DNA of 9,365 nucleotides from Pseudomonadota bacterium (GTDB taxonomy: Bacteria > Pseudomonadota > Gammaproteobacteria > Burkholderiales > Rhodocyclaceae): the NCBI GenBank assembly GCA_021811225.1, contig JAJZPJ010000102.1, forward strand, positions 1 through 9,365, read 5' to 3'. The notes under the pieces were generated by a model. The model ran no database searches. It was not told where the DNA came from and saw only the letters and a program-made list of their open reading frames with translations. The position numbers and the translations under genes were made by a program. Of this stretch, positions 1 through 5,804 are shown piece after piece; the stretch's first letter is position 1; every line of letters begins with the position of its first letter.

Positions 1-213
1 TTCGACGGCACTGACGGTGGCGGAAAAATCGCCGGAGATAGTCACCGCTTCGGGCAGGGCAAAGCCCGGCAGATAGCGCTCGTTCTCGCGCTGCGCTCGC
101 AGCAGTTCGACTTGTACGGGATCGCGCACCCACAGCGCGATCTCGTGACGGCTAGACAGACTGATGGCCAGGGCGGAACCCCAGGCACCGGCGCCGAGCA
201 CCGCGATCTTCAT
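1..213 (-). CDS. gpsA: Glycerol-3-phosphate dehydrogenase [NAD(P)+], N-terminal part (cut by window edge)
   Basis: Only the first 71 codons are present; the gene runs off the left edge. The product begins MKIAVLGAGAWGSALA, the GxGxxG Rossmann fingerprint of GpsA, followed by a second strand ending in LWVRDP and the conserved NERYLPG stretch. GpsA is a cytosolic enzyme that reduces dihydroxyacetone phosphate to sn-glycerol 3-phosphate for phospholipid synthesis. The start is the ATG at 211-213, where the family motif begins; no good Shine-Dalgarno sequence precedes it. The 99-bp gap to the SH3-protein gene contains a TTCCCGGGAA palindrome (280-289) flanked by CCCC and GGGG, but no T-run, so I do not call a terminator. 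Order secB-(SH3)-gpsA resembles secB-gpsA of E. coli. Identification is secure although the catalytic domain is outside the window. Confidence 0.93.
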   Translation of the reverse strand, partial: MKIAVLGAGAWGSALAISLSSRHEIALWVRDPVQVELLRAQRENERYLPGFALPEAVTISGDFSATVSAVE

Positions 214-312
214 GGCCGCCGGCCGAGCCAAGGCGGAAGATTCAAGCGGTTGCGGGGGCAACGAGCAACGGCCATCCCCTTCCCGGGAACGGGGCCTGGG
301 AGGGTGGCGATG

Positions 313-759
313 TCACAAACCCCATACCTGGCCCACCTGGACGTATCCGGTCTGACCATCGCGGTGCTGCACCTTGGCCCAGCCTGGCGGCGCCGCCTCG
401 AGCAGCGTCAGCACCACGTTCTGTTCGGCTTCGAACACGATGGGCGCATCCGCCTGAGGCTGCGAACGAATCTGGGCGCGCGCGACATCGACCATGACGG
501 TACGCTGGTCGGTCACGGCGCTCGCCTCGATCCAGGCCAGGCTGCCGGATGAATCGCGCACCTTGAGCCAGCCGTCGAGCGACACCACCACCTCGACCGG
601 GGTGGCTCGGGCGATGACGTAGAGCGGCTTGGCCTTGATCGACGGCGCGTCGTACATCACCGCCGGAGCGGCCAGCGACCGGTAGTCGAGCGCCGCCGCA
701 GGTCCGGCGACCAGAAGCAGAGCGATGCCGGCGAGGAGGGCTCGATAGGGCGCGGTCAC
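313..759 (-). CDS. Exported protein with two SH3-like domains
   Basis: A 148-residue protein of unknown specific function. Residues 1-23 form a Sec signal peptide: a short n-region with Arg6, a hydrophobic core LLAGIALLLVAG and an AAA cleavage site before LDY. The mature part reads as two tandem bacterial SH3-like units. The first spans about 28-86 (GWLKVRDSSGSLAWIEAS) and the second about 87-146 (AQIRSQP, GWAKVQHRDGQTGYVQ). Each has the GW-x-KV-x-(D/H)-x-x-G-x-x-(A/G)(W/Y)(I/V) strand pattern. SH3b domains in exported proteins often bind cell wall or protein ligands, so a periplasmic or envelope role is likely but not shown. The start is a GTG (757-759) overlapping the secB stop as GTGA, with GAGG about 9 nt upstream, which suggests translational coupling to secB. 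No catalytic residues are visible. Confidence 0.85.
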   Translation of the reverse strand: MTAPYRALLAGIALLLVAGPAAALDYRSLAAPAVMYDAPSIKAKPLYVIARATPVEVVVSLDGWLKVRDSSGSLAWIEASAVTDQRTVMVDVARAQIRSQPQADAPIVFEAEQNVVLTLLEAAPPGWAKVQHRDGQTGYVQVGQVWGL

Positions 760-1208
760 TGGATCGGAACCTCGGCCGGCGGCTGCTGCTGCGCCATCTG
801 GCGCTGCTGGTACATCGCCTCGAAATTCACCGGCGCGAGCAACACCGGCGGAAAGCCGGCGCGCACGACGAGATCCGAGATCGTCTCGCGGGCGTAGGGG
901 AACAGAATGTTGGGGCAGGCCACCGAAAGGATGGGATCGATGTCTTCCTGCGGCACGTTGCGCAGCTGAAAGATCCCGGCCTGGCCGGCCTCGACCAGGA
1001 ACATGGTTTTTTCAGCGAGCTTCGCCGTCACCGTCACCGTCAACACCACCTCGAACAGGCCCTCGTCTATGCCGTTGCCCGTGGTATGCAATTGCACCTC
1101 GATCTCGGGCGCTTCGCGCTCCAGGAATACCTGGGGAGCGTGGGGAATTTCCAGGGACAGGTCCTTGGCGTAGATCTTCTCGATGTTGAAAACGGGCGCT
1201 TCGCTCAT
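756..1208 (-). CDS. secB: Protein-export chaperone SecB
   Basis: A 150-residue SecB, close to the usual family length. SecB forms a cytosolic tetramer that holds preproteins unfolded and delivers them to SecA at the SecYEG translocon. Visible family signatures are FNIEKIYAKDLSLEIPHAP near the N terminus, the central strands FEVVLTVTVTAK, and the C-terminal block CPNILFPYARE followed by FPPVLLAPVNFEAMY. The tail after residue 130 is Gln/Pro-rich and variable, as in other SecBs. The ATG at 1206-1208 is the only start that gives the full N-terminal motif; its ribosome-binding site is weak. It lies 60 bp after grxC and overlaps the SH3-protein gene by 4 bp, consistent with an operon related to grxC-secB-gpsA of E. 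coli. Confidence 0.97.
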   Translation of the reverse strand: MSEAPVFNIEKIYAKDLSLEIPHAPQVFLEREAPEIEVQLHTTGNGIDEGLFEVVLTVTVTAKLAEKTMFLVEAGQAGIFQLRNVPQEDIDPILSVACPNILFPYARETISDLVVRAGFPPVLLAPVNFEAMYQQRQMAQQQPPAEVPIQ

Positions 1209-1268
1209 GATAGTTGACCGCGATGGGTGAAAAAATGGAATGGTCGATGACCTGGGGAGAACCGTCGT

Positions 1269-1529
1269 TCAGCCCTGCAACAGCGGATCCAGGCCGCCGG
1301 CGTGGTCGAGTGCGGCGAGATCGTCGAAACCGCCGACGTGGGTGTCGCCGATATAGATCTGCGGCACGGTACGCCGACCGGTACGCGCCATCATCTCATC
1401 GCGTTGCCCGAGATCGAGATCGATGCGTATCTTCTCGATGGCGGTGACGCCCTTGCGTTTCAACAATTGCTCGGCGCGCTGGCAGTAGGGGCAGACGGCG
1501 GTGCAATACATCAGGACCTTGGCGCTCAT
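1269..1529 (-). CDS. grxC: Glutaredoxin 3 (GrxC family)
   Basis: An 86-residue classical dithiol glutaredoxin, the normal length for GrxC. It uses glutathione to reduce disulfides and mixed disulfides in the cytosol. The redox motif C13-P-Y-C16 sits after the first strand; the TVPQIYI cis-proline loop and the GGFDD glutathione-binding turn follow in the expected order. The ATG at 1527-1529 lies 6 nt past the rhodanese stop, with a modest GTGAG ribosome-binding site, so the two are probably co-transcribed. A glutaredoxin next to a rhodanese suits a low-molecular-weight thiol or persulfide context, although the same neighbours occur in E. coli, where grxC has general redox roles. Confidence 0.96.
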   Translation of the reverse strand: MSAKVLMYCTAVCPYCQRAEQLLKRKGVTAIEKIRIDLDLGQRDEMMARTGRRTVPQIYIGDTHVGGFDDLAALDHAGGLDPLLQG

Positions 1530-1535
1530 GGCGAC

Positions 1536-1961
1536 TCACTTACTGGAGATTGGCAGGCCAGCTTCTCTCCAGGCGGCGATGCCGCCGGCGAGGTTATGGA
1601 CCTTTTCGAAACCCTGCTTTTTCAAGGAGCCGCAAGCCGAGGAGGAGCGGTTGCCGCTCTGACAATTGACGATCAGATCGCGCGTCTTGAATTTCTCCAG
1701 TTCGCCGATGCGTTTGGGCAACTGGGAGAGCGGGATGTGGCGCGAGTTGGGGATATGCCCGGCCGACCACTCATGTTCCTCGCGCACGTCGATCACCAGC
1801 GCATCCTCGCGATTCATCAGCAGCGTCGCCTGCAGCGGCGTGACGCCGTCGGCGCCGCCGGCGCCCATCACCGTCTGCCACAGCAGCATGGCGCCACTGG
1901 CGCCGGCCAGCACCACGTACAGCAGGTTGTTCTGGGCGAAGTGCAACAGCTTAGCTTCCAT
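1536..1961 (-). CDS. yibN: Membrane-anchored rhodanese-like sulfurtransferase (YibN type)
   Basis: I chose the ATG at 1959-1961 (141 residues) because GGAG lies 8 nt upstream; the longer reading frame begins with a GTG at 1994 inside arsR and is less likely. Residues about 12-31 (NLLYVVLAGASGAMLLW) form one transmembrane segment. A single rhodanese domain follows (about 38-138) with VIDVREEHEWSAGHI and the active-site loop C100-Q-S-G-N-R105, the CxxGxR persulfide-carrying loop. The domain should face the cytosol if the short N terminus is outside, which is inferred by analogy. Rhodaneses move sulfane sulfur to thiols or cyanide. Position before grxC-secB matches E. coli yibN. The gene begins 10 bp after arsR, which also recalls the E. 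coli ygaV-ygaP regulator-rhodanese pair. Confidence 0.9.
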   Translation of the reverse strand: MEAKLLHFAQNNLLYVVLAGASGAMLLWQTVMGAGGADGVTPLQATLLMNREDALVIDVREEHEWSAGHIPNSRHIPLSQLPKRIGELEKFKTRDLIVNCQSGNRSSSACGSLKKQGFEKVHNLAGGIAAWREAGLPISSK

Positions 1962-1971
1962 CAAGACTCCA

Positions 1972-2298
1972 TCAAATCTTCTGGTTGGGGACACCGCAGA
2001 ATACTTCGCGCATCAGCACGATCAGCTGCAAGGTGCGGGCATCGCAGACGCGGTAGAAGACGCGGTTGGCGTCCTTGCGCGTCTGCAGTACGCCCTTGTC
2101 GCGCAGGATCGCCAAGTGCTGCGAGATGTTGCTCTGGGTGGTGCCGACGGCATCGACGATATCCTGGACGCAGACCTCCTCATCGCCGACGACGCAGAGT
2201 ATCTTCAGCCGGAGCGGATGCGAAATCGCCTTCAGGGCGCGCGCCGCCGTCTCGATTTGTTCCTGCTTCTCGATCAGATCACGAATGCCATTATCCAT
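1972..2298 (-). CDS. ArsR/SmtB-family repressor, candidate persulfide sensor (SqrR/BigR/YgaV-like)
   Basis: A 108-residue winged-helix protein with the ArsR fold: LKAISHPLRLKIL (residues 22-34), recognition helix TTQSNISQHLAILRDKG (53-69) and the wing VLQTRKDANRVFYRV (70-84). The ELCVCDL metal-binding motif is not intact; the matching stretch reads EEVCVQD, with one cysteine. Four cysteines occur at 35, 43, 85 and 101. Cys35, in LKILC, and Cys101, in MREVFCG, sit where E. coli YgaV has cysteines, and their 66-residue spacing equals that recalled for SqrR (41/107) and BigR (42/108), which sense persulfides by forming an intramolecular polysulfide bridge. The adjacent rhodanese supports this. 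The ATG at 2296-2298 has a weak ribosome-binding site. The ArsR fold is certain; persulfide sensing is inference and a metal sensor remains possible. Confidence 0.9.
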   Translation of the reverse strand: MDNGIRDLIEKQEQIETAARALKAISHPLRLKILCVVGDEEVCVQDIVDAVGTTQSNISQHLAILRDKGVLQTRKDANRVFYRVCDARTLQLIVLMREVFCGVPNQKI

Positions 2299-2332
2299 CG
2301 TCTTGTCGGTCTAGCGTCAGTGGCGCGGTCGA

Positions 2333-2352
2333 ATAAAATTCATGAATATTAT
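2333..2352. promoter_or_regulatory. AT-rich dyad, candidate operator for the ArsR-family repressor
   Basis: The arms are ATAAaATTCA and TGAATaTTAT, matching at 9 of 10 positions, with a perfect ATTCATGAAT core (2338-2347). The site lies in the only substantial AT-rich patch of this GC-rich window, between the divergent arsR and gpmA genes, and overlaps the -10 box reading toward arsR. ArsR-family dimers bind AT-rich imperfect palindromes of about this size, usually in their own promoters. Binding by this regulator is inferred from location and symmetry only. Confidence 0.5.
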
Positions 2353-2377
2353 AGAATACTTCCTTGCCGGCGCCCAA
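2348..2377 (-). promoter_or_regulatory. Probable sigma-70 promoter of the arsR-yibN-grxC-secB operon
   Basis: On the minus strand an exact TATAAT (2353 down to 2348) is preceded, after 18 bp, by TTGGGC (2377-2372), which shares only TTG with the -35 consensus. Transcription would begin near 2341, giving a leader of about 43 nt before the arsR ATG. The weak -35 lowers confidence. On the plus strand, TAGAAT (2352-2357) or TATTAT (2347-2352) could be a -10 for gpmA, but neither has a recognisable -35. Confidence 0.5.
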
Positions 2378-2412
2378 ATGGCGCTGCCCTCACGCAAGAT
2401 CTTCGGCCCGAA

Positions 2413-3159
2413 ATGAAAAAAATCGTCCTGCTGCGCCACGGCGAATCGACCTGGAACAAGGAAAACCGCTTCACCGGCTGGACCGACGTCGGGCTCACCG
2501 AAAGGGGCCTGGCCGAGGCCGTCGCCGCCGGCCAGTTGCTGAAGCGGGAGGGCTACGACTTCGATGTCGCCCATACCTCGATGCTCAGGCGCGCCATCAA
2601 GACGCTGTGGTCGGTGCTCGAGGAAATGGACCGGATGTGGATCCCGATCCATCATTCCTGGCGCTTGAACGAGCGCCATTACGGCGCCCTGCAGGGCCTC
2701 AACAAGGCCGAGACCGCGGCGAAATTCGGCGAGCAACAGGTGTTGATCTGGCGCCGCGCCTACGACACGCCGCCGCCGGCCCTGGCGGAGGATGACCCGC
2801 GGCTGGAGACGGGCGACCCGCGCTACGTCGGATTGGCGCCCGGAGAGTTTCCCCGGACGGAATGCCTGAAGGACACCGTCGACCGCTTTCTGCCCTATTG
2901 GTTCGAGACCATCGCGCCGATGGTCAAGTCCGGCAAGAATGTCATCATCGCCGCCCATGGCAATAGCCTGCGCGCCTTGATCAAGTACCTGGACGACGTC
3001 TCGGACGCCGACATCGTCGGCCTCAACATTCCCACCGGCCAGCCGCTGGTCTACGAACTCGACGACGAGTTGAGGCCGCGGAAGCATTATTATCTCGGCG
3101 ATGAGGATGCCATCCGGGCCGCGATGCAGGCCGTCGCCAACCAAGGAAAAGCCAAGTAG
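2413..3159 (+). CDS. gpmA: 2,3-bisphosphoglycerate-dependent phosphoglycerate mutase
   Basis: A 248-residue dPGM, close to the 250 of E. coli GpmA. It interconverts 3- and 2-phosphoglycerate in glycolysis and gluconeogenesis through a phosphohistidine. The histidine-phosphatase signature LLRHGES places the phosphorylated residue at His9; ENRFTGWTDVGLTERG, R59-R60, NERHYG (Glu87) and AHGNSLRAL (His182) complete the active site. The insertion between residues 117 and 150 (DTPPPAL...PRTECL) is typical of the bacterial dPGM subfamily rather than of small broad-specificity phosphatases. The start is the ATG at 2413 immediately before KKIVLLRHG; the upstream open frame is non-coding extension, and no strong ribosome-binding site is seen. 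It is the first gene of the plus-strand block; in E. coli and Pseudomonas the equivalent slot holds the unrelated gpmI. Confidence 0.97.
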   Translation: MKKIVLLRHGESTWNKENRFTGWTDVGLTERGLAEAVAAGQLLKREGYDFDVAHTSMLRRAIKTLWSVLEEMDRMWIPIHHSWRLNERHYGALQGLNKAETAAKFGEQQVLIWRRAYDTPPPALAEDDPRLETGDPRYVGLAPGEFPRTECLKDTVDRFLPYWFETIAPMVKSGKNVIIAAHGNSLRALIKYLDDVSDADIVGLNIPTGQPLVYELDDELRPRKHYYLGDEDAIRAAMQAVANQGKAK

Positions 3160-4366
3160 CTTGCCGCCTCTGGCGGCACTGGCGCTGGCCTTGGCGCTGA
3201 TCACCGGGCCAACACTGGCGGCGCCCGCGGTCCAGGTCAAACGCCTGCAGCTGAAGAGTCTGCACGGGCGCATCGAGACGCTGAGTCGCGATCTGGCCAA
3301 GAGCGAGCAGACGCGCAGCAAAACGCTCGCCCAGCTGAAGGCGACCGAAGCGGCGATGTCCGGCATCAACCTCAGCCTGCGGCAGTTGGGCGGGCAGCGC
3401 GACGCGGTGCAGGCGCAACTGGCGGGCCTCGCCGGGCAGTCCCAGCGACTGACGGCCCAGATCGCAGCCCAGCAGGCGCAGCTCGGCAAGATGCTCTACC
3501 AGCAGTACGTCAATGGCGACGCGGGAGCGCTGCAAATGCTCCTCGAAGGAGCCGATCCCAACCAGGCGGCGCGCGACCTCCACTATCTCTCGCTGCTCTC
3601 GCACGCCAAGGCCGCGCTGTTGCGCCAGCTGCGCGCCACGCTGGTTGAAAAGCAGCAGTTGGCCGGATCCGCACGCGCCAAGCGCGCCGAACTCGCCGCC
3701 ATCGAGAGCCAGCAGGAGCAGCAGCGCGCCGCCCTGCTCCTGCACCAGCAGCAGCGCCAGGCCATGCTGGCCAAGATCGCCGGCAGGATCAAGACGCAAA
3801 GGCAGCAGATCGACACCCTCAAGCGCAACGAAAGGCGCCTGGCGACCCTGATCGAGCGCCTGGCCCGCGCCGCCCGCAAGCCGCCGAGGGTCCGGCCCCA
3901 CGCCAGGCGCAGAGCGCGGGCCTTCATCGAAAACGAGCACGTGCCCGAAGCGTCTGGCTTTTCCGGCAACTTCGCCAAGCTGAGGGGCCGCCTGCGCCTG
4001 CCGGCTCGCGGCGAAGTGATCAACCGTTACGGCGAGCCACGGGCCGGGGGCGGCGCCACCTGGAGAGGCCTGTTCATCCGCGCCGCGGCGGGGACGAAGG
4101 TGCGCGCCGTGGCCGCCGGTCGGGTGGTCTTCGCCGGCTGGCTGCGCGGTTTCGGCAAGCTGATCATCGTGGACCACGGCGAAGGCTACCTCAGCGTCTA
4201 TGGCAACAACCAATCGCTGACCCGCAAGGTCGGTGACGCGGTGACCGGCGGCGAACAGCTGGCCACGGTGGGCGACAGCGGCGGCAACCCGGAATCCGGT
4301 TTATACTTTGAACTTCGCTATCAAGGCCTCACCATCGACCCGCTCAAATGGGTCAATCTGAAGTAG
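3101..4366 (+). CDS. envC: Murein hydrolase activator EnvC (degenerate LytM/M23 protein)
   Basis: Up to 421 residues. A hydrophobic signal segment (about 21-40, ending TLA) is followed by long coiled-coil stretches (about 45-130 and 165-258) around a helical hairpin, a very basic linker (257-273) and a C-terminal LytM domain (about 300-421). The domain ends with VYGNNQS, VGDSGG and SGLYFELRYQG, as in E. coli EnvC. Zinc ligands are lost: HxGxD reads WRGLF (321-325) and HLHFE reads GLYFE (400-404), so it should not cut murein itself. EnvC works in the periplasm, recruited by FtsEX, activating AmiA/AmiB amidases at division. The ATG at 3101 overlaps gpmA by 59 bp. A TTG at 3161, one base after the gpmA stop with AAGGA 13 nt upstream, is an alternative but would leave a signal peptide without basic residues. 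Confidence 0.9.
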   Translation: MRMPSGPRCRPSPTKEKPSSLPPLAALALALALITGPTLAAPAVQVKRLQLKSLHGRIETLSRDLAKSEQTRSKTLAQLKATEAAMSGINLSLRQLGGQRDAVQAQLAGLAGQSQRLTAQIAAQQAQLGKMLYQQYVNGDAGALQMLLEGADPNQAARDLHYLSLLSHAKAALLRQLRATLVEKQQLAGSARAKRAELAAIESQQEQQRAALLLHQQQRQAMLAKIAGRIKTQRQQIDTLKRNERRLATLIERLARAARKPPRVRPHARRRARAFIENEHVPEASGFSGNFAKLRGRLRLPARGEVINRYGEPRAGGGATWRGLFIRAAAGTKVRAVAAGRVVFAGWLRGFGKLIIVDHGEGYLSVYGNNQSLTRKVGDAVTGGEQLATVGDSGGNPESGLYFELRYQGLTIDPLKWVNLK

Positions 4367-4401
4367 GCGGAACCTCGCCGCCCCAACGGAGTCTTCCACG
4401 C

Positions 4402-5772
4402 ATGCGCAACAAATTTCAGAAGTTCGGACTGGTGCTCATCGGACTGGTCGCCGGCATCCTGATCAGCCTCAATTTTTCCGCCAGCGCCAGCAAGGATGCC
4501 GCGGATGCGGCGTCGCCGCTGCCGGTCGAGGAGCTGCGCAACTTCGCCGACGTCTTCAACGCCATCAAGCAGGGCTACGTCGAGCCGATCAGCGACAAGA
4601 AGCTGATCACCTACGCGATCAGCGGCATGCTCTCCAATCTCGACCCGCACTCGGCCTACCTCGACGCCGACGCCTACAAGGATCTCCAGGTCAGCACGCA
4701 GGGAGAGTTCGGCGGCCTGGGGATCGAGGTCGGCATGGAGGACGGCTTCATCAAGGTGGTCTCGCCGATCGACGACACCCCCGCCTTCAAGGCCGGGGTC
4801 AAGGCCGGCGACCTGATCATCAAGATCAACGACACCTCGGTACAGGGCATGACCCTCTCCGACGCCGTCAAGCGCATGCGCGGCAAGCCCAAGACCCAGA
4901 TCACCCTGACCATCGTCAGAAAGGGCGAGAGAAAACCGATCGTGCTGACCCTCACGCGCGAGAAGATCAAGGTCAAGAGCGTCAAGTCGAAGATGCTCGC
5001 GCCCGGCTACGGTTACATACGCATCGCCCAGTTCCAGGAAGAAACCGCCGCCGACATGGTCAAGCAGATCGACAACCTCTACAAGCAGAACAAGGGGGAT
5101 CTGCGCGGGCTGGCGCTCGACCTGCGCAACGATCCGGGCGGCCTGCTGCACGGCGCCGTGGGCGTGGCCGGCGCCTTCCTGCCGCCCAGGGCGCTGATCG
5201 TCTCGACCGACGGCCGCACCGAGGACTCCAAGCGCAAGTACTTCGCCAGCCCCGAGGACTATCTGCGCACCGGCGGCAAAGACTTCCTGAAGAAGCTGCC
5301 CCCCGGCATCAAGACCGTGCCGCTGATCGTCCTGGTCAATGGCGGCTCGGCATCTGCCTCGGAGATCGTCGCCGGCGCCCTCCAGGATCACAAGCGCGCC
5401 GTTCTGCTCGGCACCCAGACCTTCGGCAAGGCATCGGTCCAGACCATCCTGCCGCTGTCCAACAACACCGCGATCAAGCTGACCACGGCGCGCTACTACA
5501 CGCCGAACGGGCGCTCGATCCAGCTCAAGGGGATCACCCCCGACGTGGTGGTGCCCGAGACGCCCAACGGCGGCGCGCAGGATCAATTGCGCGAGGTCGA
5601 TCTGGAGCATCATCTGGACAACGACAAGGACAAGACCGTCGCGCCCAAGGTGCAGCCGAAACAGAGCGAGACGGAAGCCGCCGCGCCCTTCGAGTACGCA
5701 TCGAAGAACGATTACCAGCTGAACCAGGCCTTGGAGCTGCTCAAGGCCTGGCAGATCATCAAGGAGCGGTGA
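4402..5772 (+). CDS. ctpA: Carboxyl-terminal processing peptidase CtpA (S41A family)
   Basis: A 456-residue protease using the ATG at 4402, which has GGAG 10 nt upstream; the longer frame from 4348 runs back into envC. Residues about 8-29 are a signal or membrane-anchor segment. An N-terminal helical region contains SGMLSNLDPHSAYLD (74-88), a PDZ domain spans about 100-185 (GGLGIEVG, AGVKAGDLIIKIND), and the S41 core follows. The catalytic dyad is predicted as Ser318 in GGSASASEI and Lys343 in TFGKASVQ, 25 residues apart as in E. coli Prc; the ALDLRNDPGGLL strand is also present. Such enzymes trim or degrade periplasmic proteins, and in Pseudomonas CtpA limits murein hydrolases. The C-terminal 60 residues are charged and less conserved. 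The gap from envC is 35 bp, so co-expression is likely and fits a cell-wall role. Confidence 0.96.
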   Translation: MRNKFQKFGLVLIGLVAGILISLNFSASASKDAADAASPLPVEELRNFADVFNAIKQGYVEPISDKKLITYAISGMLSNLDPHSAYLDADAYKDLQVSTQGEFGGLGIEVGMEDGFIKVVSPIDDTPAFKAGVKAGDLIIKINDTSVQGMTLSDAVKRMRGKPKTQITLTIVRKGERKPIVLTLTREKIKVKSVKSKMLAPGYGYIRIAQFQEETAADMVKQIDNLYKQNKGDLRGLALDLRNDPGGLLHGAVGVAGAFLPPRALIVSTDGRTEDSKRKYFASPEDYLRTGGKDFLKKLPPGIKTVPLIVLVNGGSASASEIVAGALQDHKRAVLLGTQTFGKASVQTILPLSNNTAIKLTTARYYTPNGRSIQLKGITPDVVVPETPNGGAQDQLREVDLEHHLDNDKDKTVAPKVQPKQSETEAAAPFEYASKNDYQLNQALELLKAWQIIKER

Positions 5773-5783
5773 GCGCTTAGGCA

Positions 5784-5804
5784 GAACGGCGCCCCGCACC
5801 GTTC
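5784..5804 (+). promoter_or_regulatory. Short hairpin abutting the moeB start codon
   Basis: GAACGG (5784-5789) and CCGTTC (5799-5804) can form a 6-bp stem around a 9-nt loop, with GC/GC pairs possible inside the loop. The second arm touches the ATG at 5805, and that ATG also lies in a 12-bp palindrome CGTTCATGAACG (5800-5811). No strong ribosome-binding site is visible, so the fold could limit initiation. There is no T-run, so it is not a terminator. Function is speculative. Confidence 0.25.

Noticed and set aside
276..294. TTCCCGGGAA palindrome with C/G flanks between the SH3 gene and gpsA
   Set aside because: It has no loop, an offset flank and no T-run; there is no evidence for a terminator or binding site.
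1022..1050. Short GTCACC-type repeat inside secB
   Set aside because: It encodes the alternating beta-strand residues VLTVTVT of SecB, so the repeat follows from protein sequence.
1230..1252. Possible intrinsic terminator between grxC and secB (GGTC/GACC stem, then six Ts on the minus strand)
   Set aside because: The stem is only 4 bp with a 3-nt loop and the T-run starts several bases later, so it is too weak to call.
1302..2336. 344-codon open frame on the plus strand across grxC, the rhodanese and arsR
   Set aside because: It covers three recognised genes on the other strand and ends in Arg-rich low-complexity sequence; no motif.
1666..2412. Long upstream extension of the gpmA frame
   Set aside because: It runs antisense through the rhodanese and arsR genes; GpmA proteins start at the KKIVLLRHG motif, which follows the ATG at 2413.
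2317..3489. 390-codon open frame on the minus strand opposite gpmA and envC
   Set aside because: It is antisense to recognised active-site sequence, spans two unrelated genes and has no recognisable domain.
3023..4213. 396-codon open frame on the minus strand opposite envC
   Set aside because: Low-complexity Leu/Arg/Gln/Ala composition typical of an antisense shadow of a coiled-coil gene.
4321..5799. 492-codon open frame on the minus strand opposite ctpA
   Set aside because: The plus strand encodes a full S41 protease with catalytic motifs; the antisense frame is stop-free because of high GC and shows no family motif.
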